This document shows, piece after piece, positions 34,552 to 45,853 of a stretch of 64,000 nt of DNA (positions within the stretch are counted from its first letter, which is position 1; each line of letters opens with the position of its first letter). The notes below the pieces were generated by a model. It did no database searches. It worked only from the letters and a program-made list of their open reading frames with translations, and was not told the origin of the DNA. The position numbers and the translations under genes are program-made. Source of the stretch: Brachypodium distachyon (lineage: Eukaryota; Streptophyta; Magnoliopsida; Poales; Poaceae); the NCBI RefSeq assembly GCF_000005505.3, contig NC_016131.3:25535001-25599000 (forward strand), in the 5' to 3' direction.

Positions 34552-35301
34552 AAGCATTTGAAAAGTAAAGCAGGAGTTGAGGGCTGCTTGCTTTTTGAAT
34601 CTAACTTTTTTTGCATGAGAATAGTTCGAGCCTTCAACTGCACGTACGGCATCACGGGAGGCCCGACCCAAGCCCATTGCACGGAAGGAGACCGCATGGG
34701 CCGTGTGAGAAAGCCTCATGGGCTGCTGGTCTTACGGTGTAGCATTTGTTCTCCTGAATCCTGAATCAATCTTTGTATGAGCATTCACCCCGAGAAACAA
34801 AGTTCTCTTTTTTGTTTTTACGGTAGAAAAAAAAAATTCTTACTGTATTTCATTTTGAAAGAAAAAAATATTCTTAATTGATCGGGCGTCATCGACACAT
34901 GCTTAGCTAACCTGTTTTGATTTGGATTCTGGAATTAGTATATGTCCTGGCTTGTTTCGATCCGAGTCAACTCACCGGCCGCGGCCAAGAAAACAAAAAA
35001 CAAAATGTTAATCTAACAAAGAATGGATCGATCACCTACTTGCAACTACTTACAAATCACATTGGAGTGCTTGAACGAACCTTCCTTCAATGTTCCTTCC
35101 AAAGCAACAAACTAGCTTAATATCCACCCCTTAATTTAACATCTCATGACAACATTAACATTTAACAATCCATATTTAATTAGCTTATCTCATTCATGGA
35201 ACTGACATGCCAAAATTTTATTCCTAATTCGTCTGGGCATCTCTAATTTTGCCTGATCTCCCTCCCTGTGCTGTGCTAGTTCCTCTCTTTCTTCCTCCTC
35301 C

Positions 35302-36637
35302 ATGGTAGGAGTTCCAGCTGGTCCAGGAGGAGCACTGCTACTTCTCTCTTTGTTCTGCTTCTCCTTCCTCCAAGGTATACCAAATTATTGCTCCTTCTTG
35401 TGATCAATGTGGTAAGTAATACTCCCTTGGATCATAAATTATTGCCGTTGTTTTAGTTCAAATTTGAACTACGGAGTATTTAAACTAAACAACAACAACA
35501 ATTTAATTAGGATCGGAGGGAGTTCTACGGTACGACGCCCTTGCATATACTGTATACGGAGTGCCTTCTTCTTTGCCTTGTTAATTAAACGTTGGAGTTG
35601 TTGGAATTAAGCTCTGATCAAATGGCTGTGGATCACCAGGAGCGCGGCCTGAAACGATGTTCACGATAACCAACAGCTGCAGCTACCCCGTGTGGCCGGG
35701 CATCCTCTCCAACGCCGGCACCCCGCCGCCGCCCACCACCGGCTTCGCCCTCTCCCCCGGCCAGTCCCTCCCCGTCCCCCTCGCCGCCGGCTGGTCCGGC
35801 CGCCTCTGGGCCCGCACGCTCTGCGCCTACAACAACTCCTCCTTTTCCTGCGTCACCGGCGACTGCGGCACGGGCACCCTCGAGTGCTCGGGCCACGGCG
35901 CCGCCCCGCCAGCAACCCTCGCCGAGTTCACCCTCTCCTCCAACACCGGCGCCGGCGCCGGCGGCCTCGACTTCTACGACGTGAGCCTCGTGGACGGCTA
36001 CAACGTGCCGGTGCTGGTGGCGCCTCGGGGGAACGCGAGCTGCCGCGCCACGGGGTGCCCCGCGGACGTGAACGCGGCGTGCCCGCGCGAGCTGAGCGTC
36101 AGCGTTGCCGGCGGCGGCGTGGGCCCGTCCGGAGCGGCGCGCGGCGTCGTGGCGTGCCGGAGCGCGTGCGGGGCGTTCGGGACGGCCGAGTACTGCTGCA
36201 GCGGGCCGGACCACGGGACGCCGAACACTTGCGCGCCCACGGCGTACTCGAAGTTCTTCAAGGCCGAGTGCCCGGAAGCCTACAGCTACGCGTATGATGA
36301 TGCCTCGTCGACTTTTACCTGCGCCGGCAATGGCAATGGCGGCGGGTACGACGTCGTCTTCTGCCCTGGCGAGTCAAGGTGAGTGAGTGAGCTCTCTGTT
36401 GGATTATTCTCTTTGGACCGGCTAGGCACGTCGTCTGAATTATAAAAGGATAGCCTGATACTAATACATTGCTTCATGACGTTGTTTAGCGGCGGGAAGG
36501 CGTCCCCTCCGGCCAGTGCTGCCGCCGCCTACCCACCAATGGCGTTCTCATCGGGTGGAGCAAATCCGGCGACGACGACCAGCCACGCCGTCATCGCTGT
36601 CCTCCTCCTCCTTTTTATCATAAACCTGGGTTTATAG
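35302..36637 (+). CDS. Thaumatin-like protein with GPI-type C-terminus
   Basis: Three exons, 35302-35374, 35640-36378 and 36490-36637, join in frame to 319 residues. The first exon encodes a signal peptide (MVGVPAGPGG, then ALLLLSLFCFSFLQG). The mature domain starts near residue 30 (MFTITNSCSYPVWPGI) and carries the PR-5/thaumatin pattern of many paired Cys, with GRLWART, GDCGTGTLECSG, DFYDVSLVDGYNVPV, GCPADVNAACP, YCCSG and YSYAYDDASSTFTC. The last exon gives a Ser/Ala-rich spacer and a hydrophobic end (HAVIAVLLLLFIINLGL), as in GPI-anchored family members. Secreted to the apoplast or held at the plasma membrane; roles in defence or wall biology are inferred. It converges on the GRP94 gene, leaving about 720 bases between the stops. 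Confidence 0.88.
35421..35524. mobile_element. MITE inside intron 1 of the thaumatin-like gene
   Basis: Left end ACTCCCTTGGATCATAAATT pairs with right end AATTTAATTAGGATCGGAGGGAGT. It lies within the 265-base intron between the signal-peptide exon and the main exon and fills about 40 per cent of it. Confidence 0.7.
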
Positions 36638-37355
36638 AGTGCTTGGGTTTTTCAGAGTGTGCTCTTTCAGATGCCACCCAAGCAGTAGAATGTCATGTTC
36701 ATTGCAATTTTTGTGTAGATGTTCTGTAATGGCTGGAAGATTTGATAGTTTAGCATATATACTTTGAAGAGAGATTACATTTTTCGCCGCCCGGAGAGAA
36801 AGCTAAAGGCAGATAACTTCTTCAAGAGTTGACAGATGTAGATGAACAGAGAGATGAAAATTTCGTTTCAGCTTTCAAGTTCTTTCAGTAGCTTCGGCGA
36901 TAGCACATGAGACTGAACAAATAACCTCATGGTGAAGAGGCATCTAAAACAGTGATCTGTAAGCTGTGCCCATTTGCAAACCTCCAGTGCAAATCTTTCC
37001 ATAAGATTTTGACTCTTCACTATATTTTCACATGATCAAGAACTGAGCTGATTTGCCGCGAGGTAACTAGTAATGCACACTAACAACATCCAAGCCCTGT
37101 TACAGAACGACTATTAAGATAACGAAATACTCCAGTATACAAAAGGGCGCTTCAGGAATCAGGCAACTGCGAAGTCGAACTAGCTAGAGTATCATTTAAG
37201 GTAGCTAGGTACATGGACAAAAAACCCTGTATATCATGATGCGTTTTCGCACGGAAAAATGGACGTCCCTCAAAACCCATCACATTTCCAGCACTGAGAG
37301 AGACAAGCCTCTCACCTTCTGCACCTAGATGAAACAACAGTTCTAAAAAGAGCGA
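36638..37355. other. Convergent 3' regions
   Basis: Lies between the stops of the plus-strand thaumatin-like gene and the minus-strand GRP94 gene. It must hold both 3' UTRs. No gene was seen. Confidence 0.5.
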
Positions 37356-40300
37356 CTACAGCTCGTCCTTCTCGTACTGCTCGTGCTCGGGCTCCTCCGC
37401 CTTTGTGGTCTCCTTCTCTTCCACCTCAGGCTCCTCCACCTCCTCTTCCTCTTCCACGGTTGCATCTTCGCTCAGGTCCAGGCTCTTCTGCACCGACCTG
37501 TAGATGCTCGAGGCAAAGTCCTTGGGGTCAGGCAGGTTGAACCCGCTCTCCATGAGAGCCGTCTGGTACACCAGCCTCGCCGTCTGCTTCAAGCTCTCGC
37601 TCTGCACACATCACAATAGCGATTTAATGTCGCCGTTGTTTGCAAGGGGTTAAAAGCAAAGATAGGCATCTAGACACTGTATTTACCTCGCTGTCCTGGG
37701 CAACCTTGTCGCGGAGCTCCTTGATGATTGGGTGCCTGGGGTTGATCTCAAGGACCCTCTTGCCGCGCATGTAGGCCTGCTTGCTAGCGTCCGAGAGGGT
37801 CTGCGCTTGCATGATCTTCTCCATGTTGGAGCTCCACCCGTACTTGGAGGTCACTACCACACAGGGAGTGTTGTGCAGCCGGTTGCTGATCTTCACCGAG
37901 TCGATGCTCTCGCTCTCAAGAGCCTTCTTCCACCAGTCGGTCAGCTCCTTGAATGATTCCTTGAGGTCCTTCAGCTTCGAGTCCTTGCCGAGCTTCAGGC
38001 CCTCCTTGGACACGTTCTGGAACTTCTTGTCCTCGTAGTCCATGAGGTATTGCATCAGGTATTCATCGACAGGGTCGGTGAAGTAGATAACCTGCAAAAA
38101 TAGGCGGGTTCCCGTGTTACTTGCCAAGTTGTATACAAACTTGAGGTTAACCCTGTTGGCCAAACTGGCGCCAATCAAGTAGATAACCCTCCAACAAAAG
38201 ACCATTCTAATTTTACCCTTGTTATTATTATTCATTTACAAAAACATACCTCATAGTTCTTCTTGGTTAGCTGCTCAAGGAATGGAGATTTCTCTAGCTG
38301 TTCCTTGCTGCTTCCTGTAAGGTAAAAGATATCCTTTTGCCCTGACTTCATCCTTGAAATATACTCGTCAAGAGAGACAAGCTTGCCATCTGACTTAGAA
38401 CTGAAACATATACAAATTCAGTTCTCTGTCCCAGCATACAGTACTTCATCATGACTAAATTAAAAGGAGTGCAGAATACAGAACGAACCTCTCAAATCTC
38501 AGAAGCTTGGCAAGACGGTTCCGGTTAGTTGCATCTTCAATGATCCCCAGCTTGATCGATTTGCCAAACTCATTCCAGAACTTGGTGTACTGGCCCTTTT
38601 TCTCCTCCAATGCACTTTTTTCTTCATCTGCTTACAGAAGATGATCTATAAGGTCTACTGTAAATATATAATATGTGACTTGACTTTCCCAGGAAAGCTG
38701 GTTACCTGTCTTGTCCTTGTTGCTGTACTCATCAGGATCCTCCTCAGCAAGTTTCCTTATCATGTCAAGAGCCTTGCGGATTAGTTTCTTCTTGATGGTC
38801 TTCAGGCTGCTATGTTGTTGAAGCATTTCTCGTGATACATTGAGCGGCAGTGTGTCTGAGTCAACAATACCCTATAGAGAATGTATAATAGCATGTTATG
38901 GTCTGTGAAAGTCAATGGACAAAATATTGGATTCATGAAATAGCAATCCATTACCCTCAAAAAGCTGAGATACTTTGGGAGAAGATCATCAAATTCATCG
39001 GAGATGAAAACTCTTCTAACATACAACTTGAGGTTTGACTTGTTAGCATTGTAGTAACTCTCATAGAGATCATGCGGAGCCTTAGGGGGAACAAAGAGCA
39101 AAGCTTTGAACTCAACATCACCCTCAGCACTGAAGTGGCTCCAAGACATAGGCTTGTCGTCACCAAAGTCCTAAAAGAAAGAGTGAAGTCAGACGTTGTT
39201 TCTTATTTTTCTTCTACAAGTCATAAAGCTTCCTTAGTAAAGGTTTTCTCTCCTAAGAAGTCATAATTGCAGTATGTACCTTGGCTAGTGAGTGGTAAAA
39301 CTTCGAGTATTCTTCTTCGGTAACCTCCTTAGGGTTACGAAGCCATACGGCCTTCATATCGTTCAGAAGCTCCCATTCAGTAGTAGTTTCCTTTACTGTC
39401 TTTGTCTTGGGCTTTTTCTCTTCACTGTCTTCTGTCTCTTCTTCCTCTGTAGTTTCCGTGGCTACATAATAATGCATGATGCATTAGCTACTGCATGCAC
39501 ACAACATGGTATGATCTAAGAGAACTGAATAACATTGACTGAAAACTTACTGGACTCCTCTTCACTTGATTCCTCCTCGTCAGCTGGCACTTCGACATCA
39601 ACCTCCTTCGTTGCCCACAAGTAAATGGGGAAATTGATGAACTCAGAGTACTTCTTCACCAAGTCCTGCAAAACAAGCATCCATGTTAAACAAATCATAC
39701 ATGAACAATGCACATGGTAGCAGATGTGTTTCATTGTATAATGTCCCCAACAGATTACTAGACAGAAATAACTATGAAGTGTAAGATAAAAGAGACTGCA
39801 AACATTTCCACTTGCTCTTGAATGTACCGCATAAAATATTCATCAGTCAAGATTGATGGATGCGCTAAATGCAAATGAGTGTTCCAGTTAGGGATGACGA
39901 TCTGCTCTTTTTATTTAGAGAAACTAATTTACCGGTACAAGTCTATGACTTTAGATTAAGGCCAGATATAATAAGTCCAATAAAATGTGCCCATATTTGA
40001 TGTTGCAGCCAACTTGAAATATTAAATCTCAATAACAATAAAGGCATGCTTATACGGTGATACCTTTAGTTTGTCTTCTTCCAAGTATTCCTTAGCCTCG
40101 TCACGGAGATGTAGTTTTATCTCAGTTCCACGGCCCAGGGGTTCATTCCATGTATCCTCAGAGATAGCGAATGATCCATCAGCTTTGGACTCCCACACAT
40201 ATCTATCAGAGAGAAATTCAACAGCACAATAGCATGAACCAAATTGCAAAGGGAAGGCAAGGATGAACCAAAACAAGGTACCACTGATATGTTAAAACGA

Positions 40301-42163
40301 CAAGGATATCAATGTCTTACTGTTTGTCATCATTGTGCTTGCTGACCACTTCAACATAGTCAGCAACCAAGTAGACAGAGTAGAAGCCAACACCAAACTG
40401 CCCAATGAGATTGAGGTCACCTCCAGTCTGCATCTTTTCCACAAAAGCTGCAAAGGTTGCATGCAATTAACGTTATCTAAAAGCACATTTCAAGGATACT
40501 TATGTGACCATATGGTGCTTGGTGCAATTTGTACACAAATCATATCAACAACGCTGACTTTGCACAGGTATTTCAAATATTATGGAGTGGCACAATCAGT
40601 AGAAATGAGCAGTACCTGAAGTCCCAGACTTCGCAATGGTTCCAAGGTTCTTAATCAGATCTTCCTTGGTCATGCCAACACCCCTATCCCGAATGGAGAG
40701 TATCTTATTCTCCTTATCTAACTTAATCTGCATATAAACATTCCAGATGACTTAAAGGTCATTTCAAAAAGCAAAGGCATGTAAATCTGTAAAGGCCATC
40801 AGCTTTCCTGTCCACTGTACCTGGATTTCAAGCTTGGCAGTGTCACCTTCACCCAAAACCTCCTTATCAGTGAGGCCAAGGAACCTAATCTTATCCAAAG
40901 CCTACAGAAACCAAAGTCATCACCCTTATTAATTTGCACGCACAATGCAATCTAATCACATAAGATTAAAATAAAATGCAATCCATACATCAGATGCATT
41001 GGATATGAGCTCCCTCAGGAAGATGTCCTTGTTACTGTAGAGTGAGTTGATGATGATGTCCATAAGTCTGGACACCTCAGCCTGGAACTCAAACTTCTCT
41101 GCTGAATTCCTGAGGGTCTTTCTGGAGATAGACTCGGACTCCCTTCACACATCAAAACAATATTGTAAATCCAAATGTAAACACCACGAAAAGTGGAAAC
41201 AATCAGCATTGATCAGGATATCTTGCTCACCTCTTGACAACCTCAGAGTCCGTGGACAAGCCATGGGGAACGGCCCCAAGCTTCTCCTCTACCTTGGGCA
41301 GGTCAGCCAACTCGTCGCTGCTCTCCTCAGCATTGACTTGGAGCCTCTTAGCTGCAGCACATCCAGGATCAGACAGAAATTTGGTGCAGATTTACAGCAG
41401 ATAAATACAAGTGGAACAAAGTAGATAGGCCTTTGAATTCACCAAGAACATTATCTTAAGAGTGCCGTATCAGTAACAACCAACACTAGATTGACGCTAA
41501 ACAAACACTAGACTGGCATAATTTGACAAGAGCTACTGGACTTGTGTAAACCCTATTAAAACCTTGGCCTTAATTAGCCGCATAATTTGCCCAAAGATGC
41601 AAAACCTACGACGGATCTAAGAACGATGTAAGCAAGTAATGTCGAACTGTACATACACCCTGCCATTACATCAGATCGGGGTGGTCGCGAACTCACATCG
41701 CCAAAAGCTAGATAAATTCAAGCGCGAGATCTAGAGAGGGAACTGGACCAAAATTACCATCAGAGATCGCACCTAGACACAGTAGCACTCGCCTCTACAC
41801 GAACGGATCAAACAACTAGAAACACTACTATCAATTTATTTTTGGCGAAAATTCTACGGCGAATTCATCGCATCGCGCGGGATTCAGACTTGAGAAGTGG
41901 CACGAAAATCACAAGGGTAAGTGAACTGGAGAAGTGATCTACCCGCGCTCTCTCCAAACCCAACAGATCGCAAACTACGGCGTAAATCCGGCGAGCTCCC
42001 GCGGGAAATCAACCTAAACAAATCCCGCGGAAAATCGGGAGAGGGGAGAGCTCCGGCGGCGCGGCGGCGGCCGGAGAGGAGGAGGAGGCTTGCCTGGATC
42101 GGGAGAGAGCGTGGCGAGGAGGAAGACGAGGAGTAGCGCCGAGGAGAGCGCCCACTTGCGCAT
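37356..42163 (-). CDS. GRP94: Endoplasmin / GRP94, ER-resident Hsp90 chaperone
   Basis: An ATP-driven chaperone of the ER lumen; in Arabidopsis (SHEPHERD, HSP90.7) it folds CLAVATA-type and other secreted proteins. Fifteen exons join in frame to 807 residues: 42163-42094, 41351-41231, 41142-40989, 40901-40821, 40727-40616, 40447-40321, 40202-40064, 39665-39551, 39461-39280, 39170-38955, 38871-38706, 38627-38489, 38400-38250, 38091-37687 and 37601-37356. A signal peptide ([20 protein letters not shown]) is followed by the GHKL ATPase domain with [37 protein letters not shown] and [17 protein letters not shown]. An acidic linker (exons 8-9) and middle and C-terminal Hsp90 domains follow. The protein ends in the ER-retention signal KDEL. 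Intron 1 uses a GC donor (CCAG|GCAAGC); the others are GT-AG. Length matches cereal GRP94. Confidence 0.96.
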
Positions 42164-42314
42164 CGTGCCGGCTCCGCTTCACTCTGCTGTGGTGGAGTTC
42201 GTCGTCGTGTTCTTCTTCTGGCTTGAAGCCGAGAGAGCTTCCGGCCATTTAAACGGGCTCTCTCTCGCTCCCGGAGGAGACCCCGCACGCCCGGTCCACG
42301 CGGGCACGATCTCG

Positions 42315-42359
42315 CCACGTGGACGAACGGACGGCAGCGATGTGGTTCCGTCCACGTGG
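42315..42359. promoter_or_regulatory. Paired palindromic CCACGTGG boxes upstream of GRP94
   Basis: CCACGTGG occurs at 42315-42322 and 42352-42359. Each contains a G-box core CACGTG, a binding site for bZIP and bHLH factors. They lie within an imperfect inverted repeat (GCCACGTGGACG.ACGGA against TCCGTCCACGTGGC), 150-200 bases upstream of the start codon. Confidence 0.6.
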
Positions 42360-42389
42360 CGGGCCGTTACTGGGCGATGCGGACGAGCT

Positions 42390-42397
42390 TGACGTGG
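42390..42397 (-). promoter_or_regulatory. UPRE-type element of GRP94
   Basis: TGACGTGG on the plus strand (CCACGTCA on the gene's strand) is the unfolded-protein-response element recognised by ER stress bZIP factors such as bZIP60 and bZIP28. It is about 230 bases upstream of the GRP94 ATG. Confidence 0.65.
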
Positions 42398-42489
42398 AAC
42401 ACGAGCCGCGGAGCGCCCTCGGCCGTCCGGCGGGCCGAGCTGGATGAATGGGCGGCCAAGATCTCGTGGGAGCGTTAAAGCGCATGACA

Positions 42490-42508
42490 CGTGGAGAGCT
42501 GCGATTGG
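42490..42508 (-). promoter_or_regulatory. ER stress response element (ERSE-I) of GRP94
   Basis: On the minus strand the sequence reads CCAAT, nine bases, CCACG, a perfect ERSE-I. It lies about 330 bases upstream of the ATG and in the gene's own orientation. ERSE-I is bound by NF-Y together with ER stress bZIP factors, so induction by unfolded protein in the ER is strongly suggested. Confidence 0.8.
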
Positions 42509-43079
42509 CGAATGCCTGTGTCGTCGACGTCGATGTGCTAGAATGTTCGAAGCGGGGCGTGCTCAGTGGATAATTCGTTCAGCGAAGAGGACTTATGATG
42601 GGTCCAGTGCGGGGCGTCCGAGTCCCACTAGTCAGTCAACGGGTGTTGACTCGTCGCCGTGCATCGGACGTCACAGTTCGTTTTCCTGGGCTTTTTGGCT
42701 TTGCTACTGGCCCATCAGCAGATTCAGCACCCGTCCAGCCCAGCCCAGCGAAACGTGTGTTGGGCTTACCTTAACGGATGCATCTGCAAATCTGCTGCCT
42801 CAGAGCTCGAACTCCCCTAAACAAACTCCAGAGACCCCTCAAAAAAAAAAAAAACTCCAGAGCTAGAGGCCTCAAAAAAAAAAAACAGAGCTAGAGCTAG
42901 CGTCAAGACATAAACTCCAGAGCTAGAGCTACAGACTCCAGTGAAAATTTCAACAGCTGTTCAGGTCTAAAGAATCAAATAATTAAGCATAAAAAAATGA
43001 ATGAACTCAGGAATGACAGAACACAGGCATAACACCAGCTACCCGAAAGAATTCAACATCCAGAATGAGTTTACTGTTT
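42509..43079. other. Spacer between GRP94 promoter and bZIP 3' end
   Basis: Holds the distal GRP94 promoter and the CCAGAGCTAGAG repeats. No gene was recognised. Confidence 0.45.
42838..42940. repeat. Short tandem repeats, poly(A) plus CCAGAGCTAGAG
   Basis: Two A tracts of eleven to twelve bases, and the word CCAGAGCTAGAG in four or five copies with variants, lie in the region upstream of GRP94. Typical slippage sequence. Confidence 0.7.
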
Positions 43080-43456
43080 ACATTATATTATAAGGTTCAT
43101 AGGCAACTTGAGATCTACACAAAACTGAATGTGTCTTGACACAGCACATGGATGACGAACTTCTAGTTATTCATGATTCCCGTCCAATTCGGATCAGTCG
43201 ATACTCTTTATAAGAGAGCATGCGGGACTTGGTGAGGATGTCAACTCCGAGAACATAGCTGAACGGGACAAAAAATAGAGGACGATCTCCTGATAGCTTT
43301 AGAGCTAACAAACTTGCAGCGCCACATGCACCCCAGAAGCATCATCCAAACACTCGACAATTCGAAACCAGGTAGAAGCTAACAATTTATACAGTCTTTC
43401 CTTGTACGCAGGAACTAGGAGTCTCTGCCACGGAGAAGATAAGCACCCCAGAAGTC
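43080..43456 (-). other. Putative 3' UTR exon of the bZIP gene
   Basis: On the minus strand a strong acceptor (CTGCTCTCTTTCAG) ends at 43457. It could pair with the donor AAG|GTTAGT at 45042/45041, just after the bZIP stop codon, as a 1585-base intron. The downstream sequence shows no long open frame, fitting a UTR. The 3' limit is not visible; 43080 is only an estimate. Confidence 0.45.
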
Positions 43457-43828
43457 CTGAAAGAGAGCAGTAGAAGTGTGTTAGTCAAAACCAAACATCA
43501 GCAATAATTCCAAGCGGCTTTAAGAGGCAGGAAAGGCAACGGCAAAAGAAAAGCCACAGCAGTACAGATTTGCATGTTCTAGCTCAACTGGGTAAAAAAA
43601 AACATACCAAGGTGCATAGCAAGTAGCAACTGCTAGCGATTGTTGGTCTACTAGTAGAACCTAAATTACTTGTTGATATCTTAGTTTTTTTATATAACTT
43701 CAGTCACATGACTAGAGATGAACAAATAACACATTCTGTGGCGAATATATTAACAAAAAGAGAATCAGATGTAAATATTACAGAAAACTAAGCGACAGTG
43801 TCAAAACTAAAGCAGTCTAAACTATATT

Positions 43829-43961
43829 AAGCACTCCTTCCGATCCATATTACTTGTCACAGTTTTCTCTAGATAAGCATGTACCAACACAATGAAACGC
43901 TTTAAGATATATGCGTATATAGACAAAACTGCGACAAGTAATATGGATCGGAGGGAGTAGA
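43829..43961. mobile_element. Stowaway-like MITE
   Basis: Left end CACTCCTTCCGATCCATATTA and right end TAATATGGATCGGAGGGAGTA form an inverted repeat. Inner arms ACTTGTCACAGTTTT and AAAACTGCGACAAGT extend it. It lies within the proposed bZIP 3' UTR intron. Confidence 0.8.
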
Positions 43962-44228
43962 TCAATAATAGAAGGGTAAGACCAGTGCATTGTGAAATAG
44001 TACATCTTAGGCTACTACCTAACTGAACTAACTCCATTCATGAACGAACTTTCTAGTGAGAAACTGGCAATTACCATTCATGAACGAACTTTCATGATAA
44101 TCTTCACAAAAACGACCACCCAAACAAAAACATTATCATATAATCTCTAATAACTAGTGATTCAAACTGAACACACTGCACAGGTGGCAGCTGGAATATT
44201 TGTGACATCAGTGCTGTCCTACAATAAT

Positions 44229-44441
44229 ACTCCCTCCGTTCCAAAATATAAGGCATATTTTGCTTCTTTATGACAACCATTTGATCTATAATTACTCTAG
44301 TTTATAACTTATGTGACATAACATTGATATCGCTAGATTCATATTGACAGGTACTTGCTTTACACATAAATCCCATATGAATGAGTGTAAATGTTGGAAC
44401 AAAGCACGCCTTATATTTGAAACGGGGGGAGCAGGAAGTAT
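44229..44441. mobile_element. MITE, about 210 bp
   Basis: Left end TACTCCCTCCGTTCCAAAAT and right end TATTTGAAACGGGGGGAGCA pair, with AAGGCATATTTTG against AAAGCACGCCTT inside. It also lies within the proposed bZIP 3' UTR intron. Confidence 0.75.
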
Positions 44442-45043
44442 TCCCAGCGACTAAAAAGATTATGACAGAAGCAAGTGAAGCAACCAGTCAATAATTTTTG
44501 CTGAACTAATAAACCCAAATAAAAACAGATTATTGTATGGAGCACCTAGGTCCTTATAGTTTTTAGTCTCACTTGACACCAGAAACAACCAAGGTTTTCA
44601 GAATATATGGAAACATATAAGAAGCTTTAAACCAGAGAGTTTGTGATAACTGATAAGTTCAATCATGCAAGCTCAACAACAATCACATTCTATTTGCCTG
44701 CTCATAAATCCCCCAAAATGGCTAGGTTTCTAGTACCATTGTATGAGTCAAGGCTATGGTGCCTTTAAAGTGGCAGTAGCCAAGTTGCAAAACCAAAATG
44801 CATCCAACTACCATGCAATAAATGAAATGCACCGCTCGATAATAGTTCAATAGCACACAAATTTAAGTATTCTCTTATCAAAAGACTATATGCAGCACAA
44901 GCATCTGCCATCTAGCCTCATGAGTTTACATACTTGTACAGGATTTGAACATATCGAAAGGCCGAAAATAAGTAACTTTGTCCTAGAATGGTGTTGCTAG
45001 AAAAAGAATGTCTCAATAATAGAGAAACAAACATAACTAACCT

Positions 45044-45853
45044 TCACTTCTTTGCATTCGGCAAACAGCCAAAAGGCATATTAGACATACCCCCACAGCC
45101 TGGGGAAATTGTGGATCCAGATTTCGCGCTCCCCAAGCACTGGACATTGACAAAATCACCGGTGCCCTGCCCAAACGCCTGACCATTCATAGCACCATCA
45201 TCACCCACTGTCCTCATCTGCATTCCCGGATTGCAATACAGCTGATCGTTGCATCTGAAATCACAGGAATTCATGACCTGAGAGCCACCACCAAGAAGGT
45301 CAACACCACCAGAGACCAAATCAACGTTCTTCACGGGCCGCTGATAAGGGAAAGCGCCGATCTCCCCTTCAATCCTGCCTCTAATATCAACGAGCAGGCA
45401 GCGAAGCCTGGCGACCTCGGCCTCAAGCGCCGCATGATTCTGAACCTTCTTCATGAGCTCCTTGTTGAGGGCCTTGAGATGGACGACCTCTTCCTCGAGC
45501 AGCGCCGTGTGGGCCTTCTTCTTCTCCCGGTACTTCCTGACGGCGGCCCGGTTCCCCGAGGGGCGGCGCTTCTTGGAGGTTCCCGAGGTGGTGTTCTCGG
45601 CGGGGGACTCGGCGCCGTCGGAGGAGGCCGAGACGATCTTGGTGTGGACGTGGACACAGGTGTGGGTGTGGGAGAGGTCATGGACGGGCGGGTTGCAGGT
45701 GTGCGTGTGGGTGCAGGCGAGGTGCTCCGTGTCCTTGAGGATCTCGTCGAAGTAGCTGTCCATGGAGCAGGCGCCCGGGGTCTCGGTGCCGCCGGCGGCG
45801 GCGCCCGAGCACAGGTACGTGTCAGGGTTGAAATCGAGGTCCCCGTCGTCCAT
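45044..45853 (-). CDS. Group F bZIP transcription factor (bZIP19/23-like zinc-deficiency regulator)
   Basis: Single coding exon of 269 residues. Two Cys/His clusters, CTHTHTC at about 47-53 and SHTHTCVHVHT at about 61-71, form the zinc-sensor motif that defines group F bZIPs. Bound zinc keeps these factors inactive, and zinc shortage lets them switch on ZIP transporter and nicotianamine synthase genes through the ZDRE palindrome. A Lys/Arg-rich stretch (TSKKRRPSGNRAAVRKYREK) is the DNA-binding basic region, with the invariant Asn at 101. A leucine-zipper region follows to about residue 155, then a Gly/Asn/Met-rich tail. ATG 45853 is preferred to the upstream open frame because it gives MDDGDLDF, the family start. 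A likely donor site lies two bases after the stop. Confidence 0.92.
   Translation of the reverse strand: MDDGDLDFNPDTYLCSGAAAGGTETPGACSMDSYFDEILKDTEHLACTHTHTCNPPVHDLSHTHTCVHVHTKIVSASSDGAESPAENTTSGTSKKRRPSGNRAAVRKYREKKKAHTALLEEEVVHLKALNKELMKKVQNHAALEAEVARLRCLLVDIRGRIEGEIGAFPYQRPVKNVDLVSGGVDLLGGGSQVMNSCDFRCNDQLYCNPGMQMRTVGDDGAMNGQAFGQGTGDFVNVQCLGSAKSGSTISPGCGGMSNMPFGCLPNAKK

Larger units (their letters stand above)
33491..35301. other. Intergenic region with a MITE pair
   Basis: AT-rich. A partial MITE end (TTACTCCCCATCCGTCCCAA) lies at about 34029, and two whole elements abut at 34313-34551. From 35220 it becomes the pyrimidine-rich leader of the thaumatin-like gene. No gene is supported. Confidence 0.45.

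Noticed and set aside
35692..36297. 201-residue Arg/Pro-rich frame in the thaumatin-like exon
   Set aside because: Out-of-frame shadow in GC-rich coding DNA.
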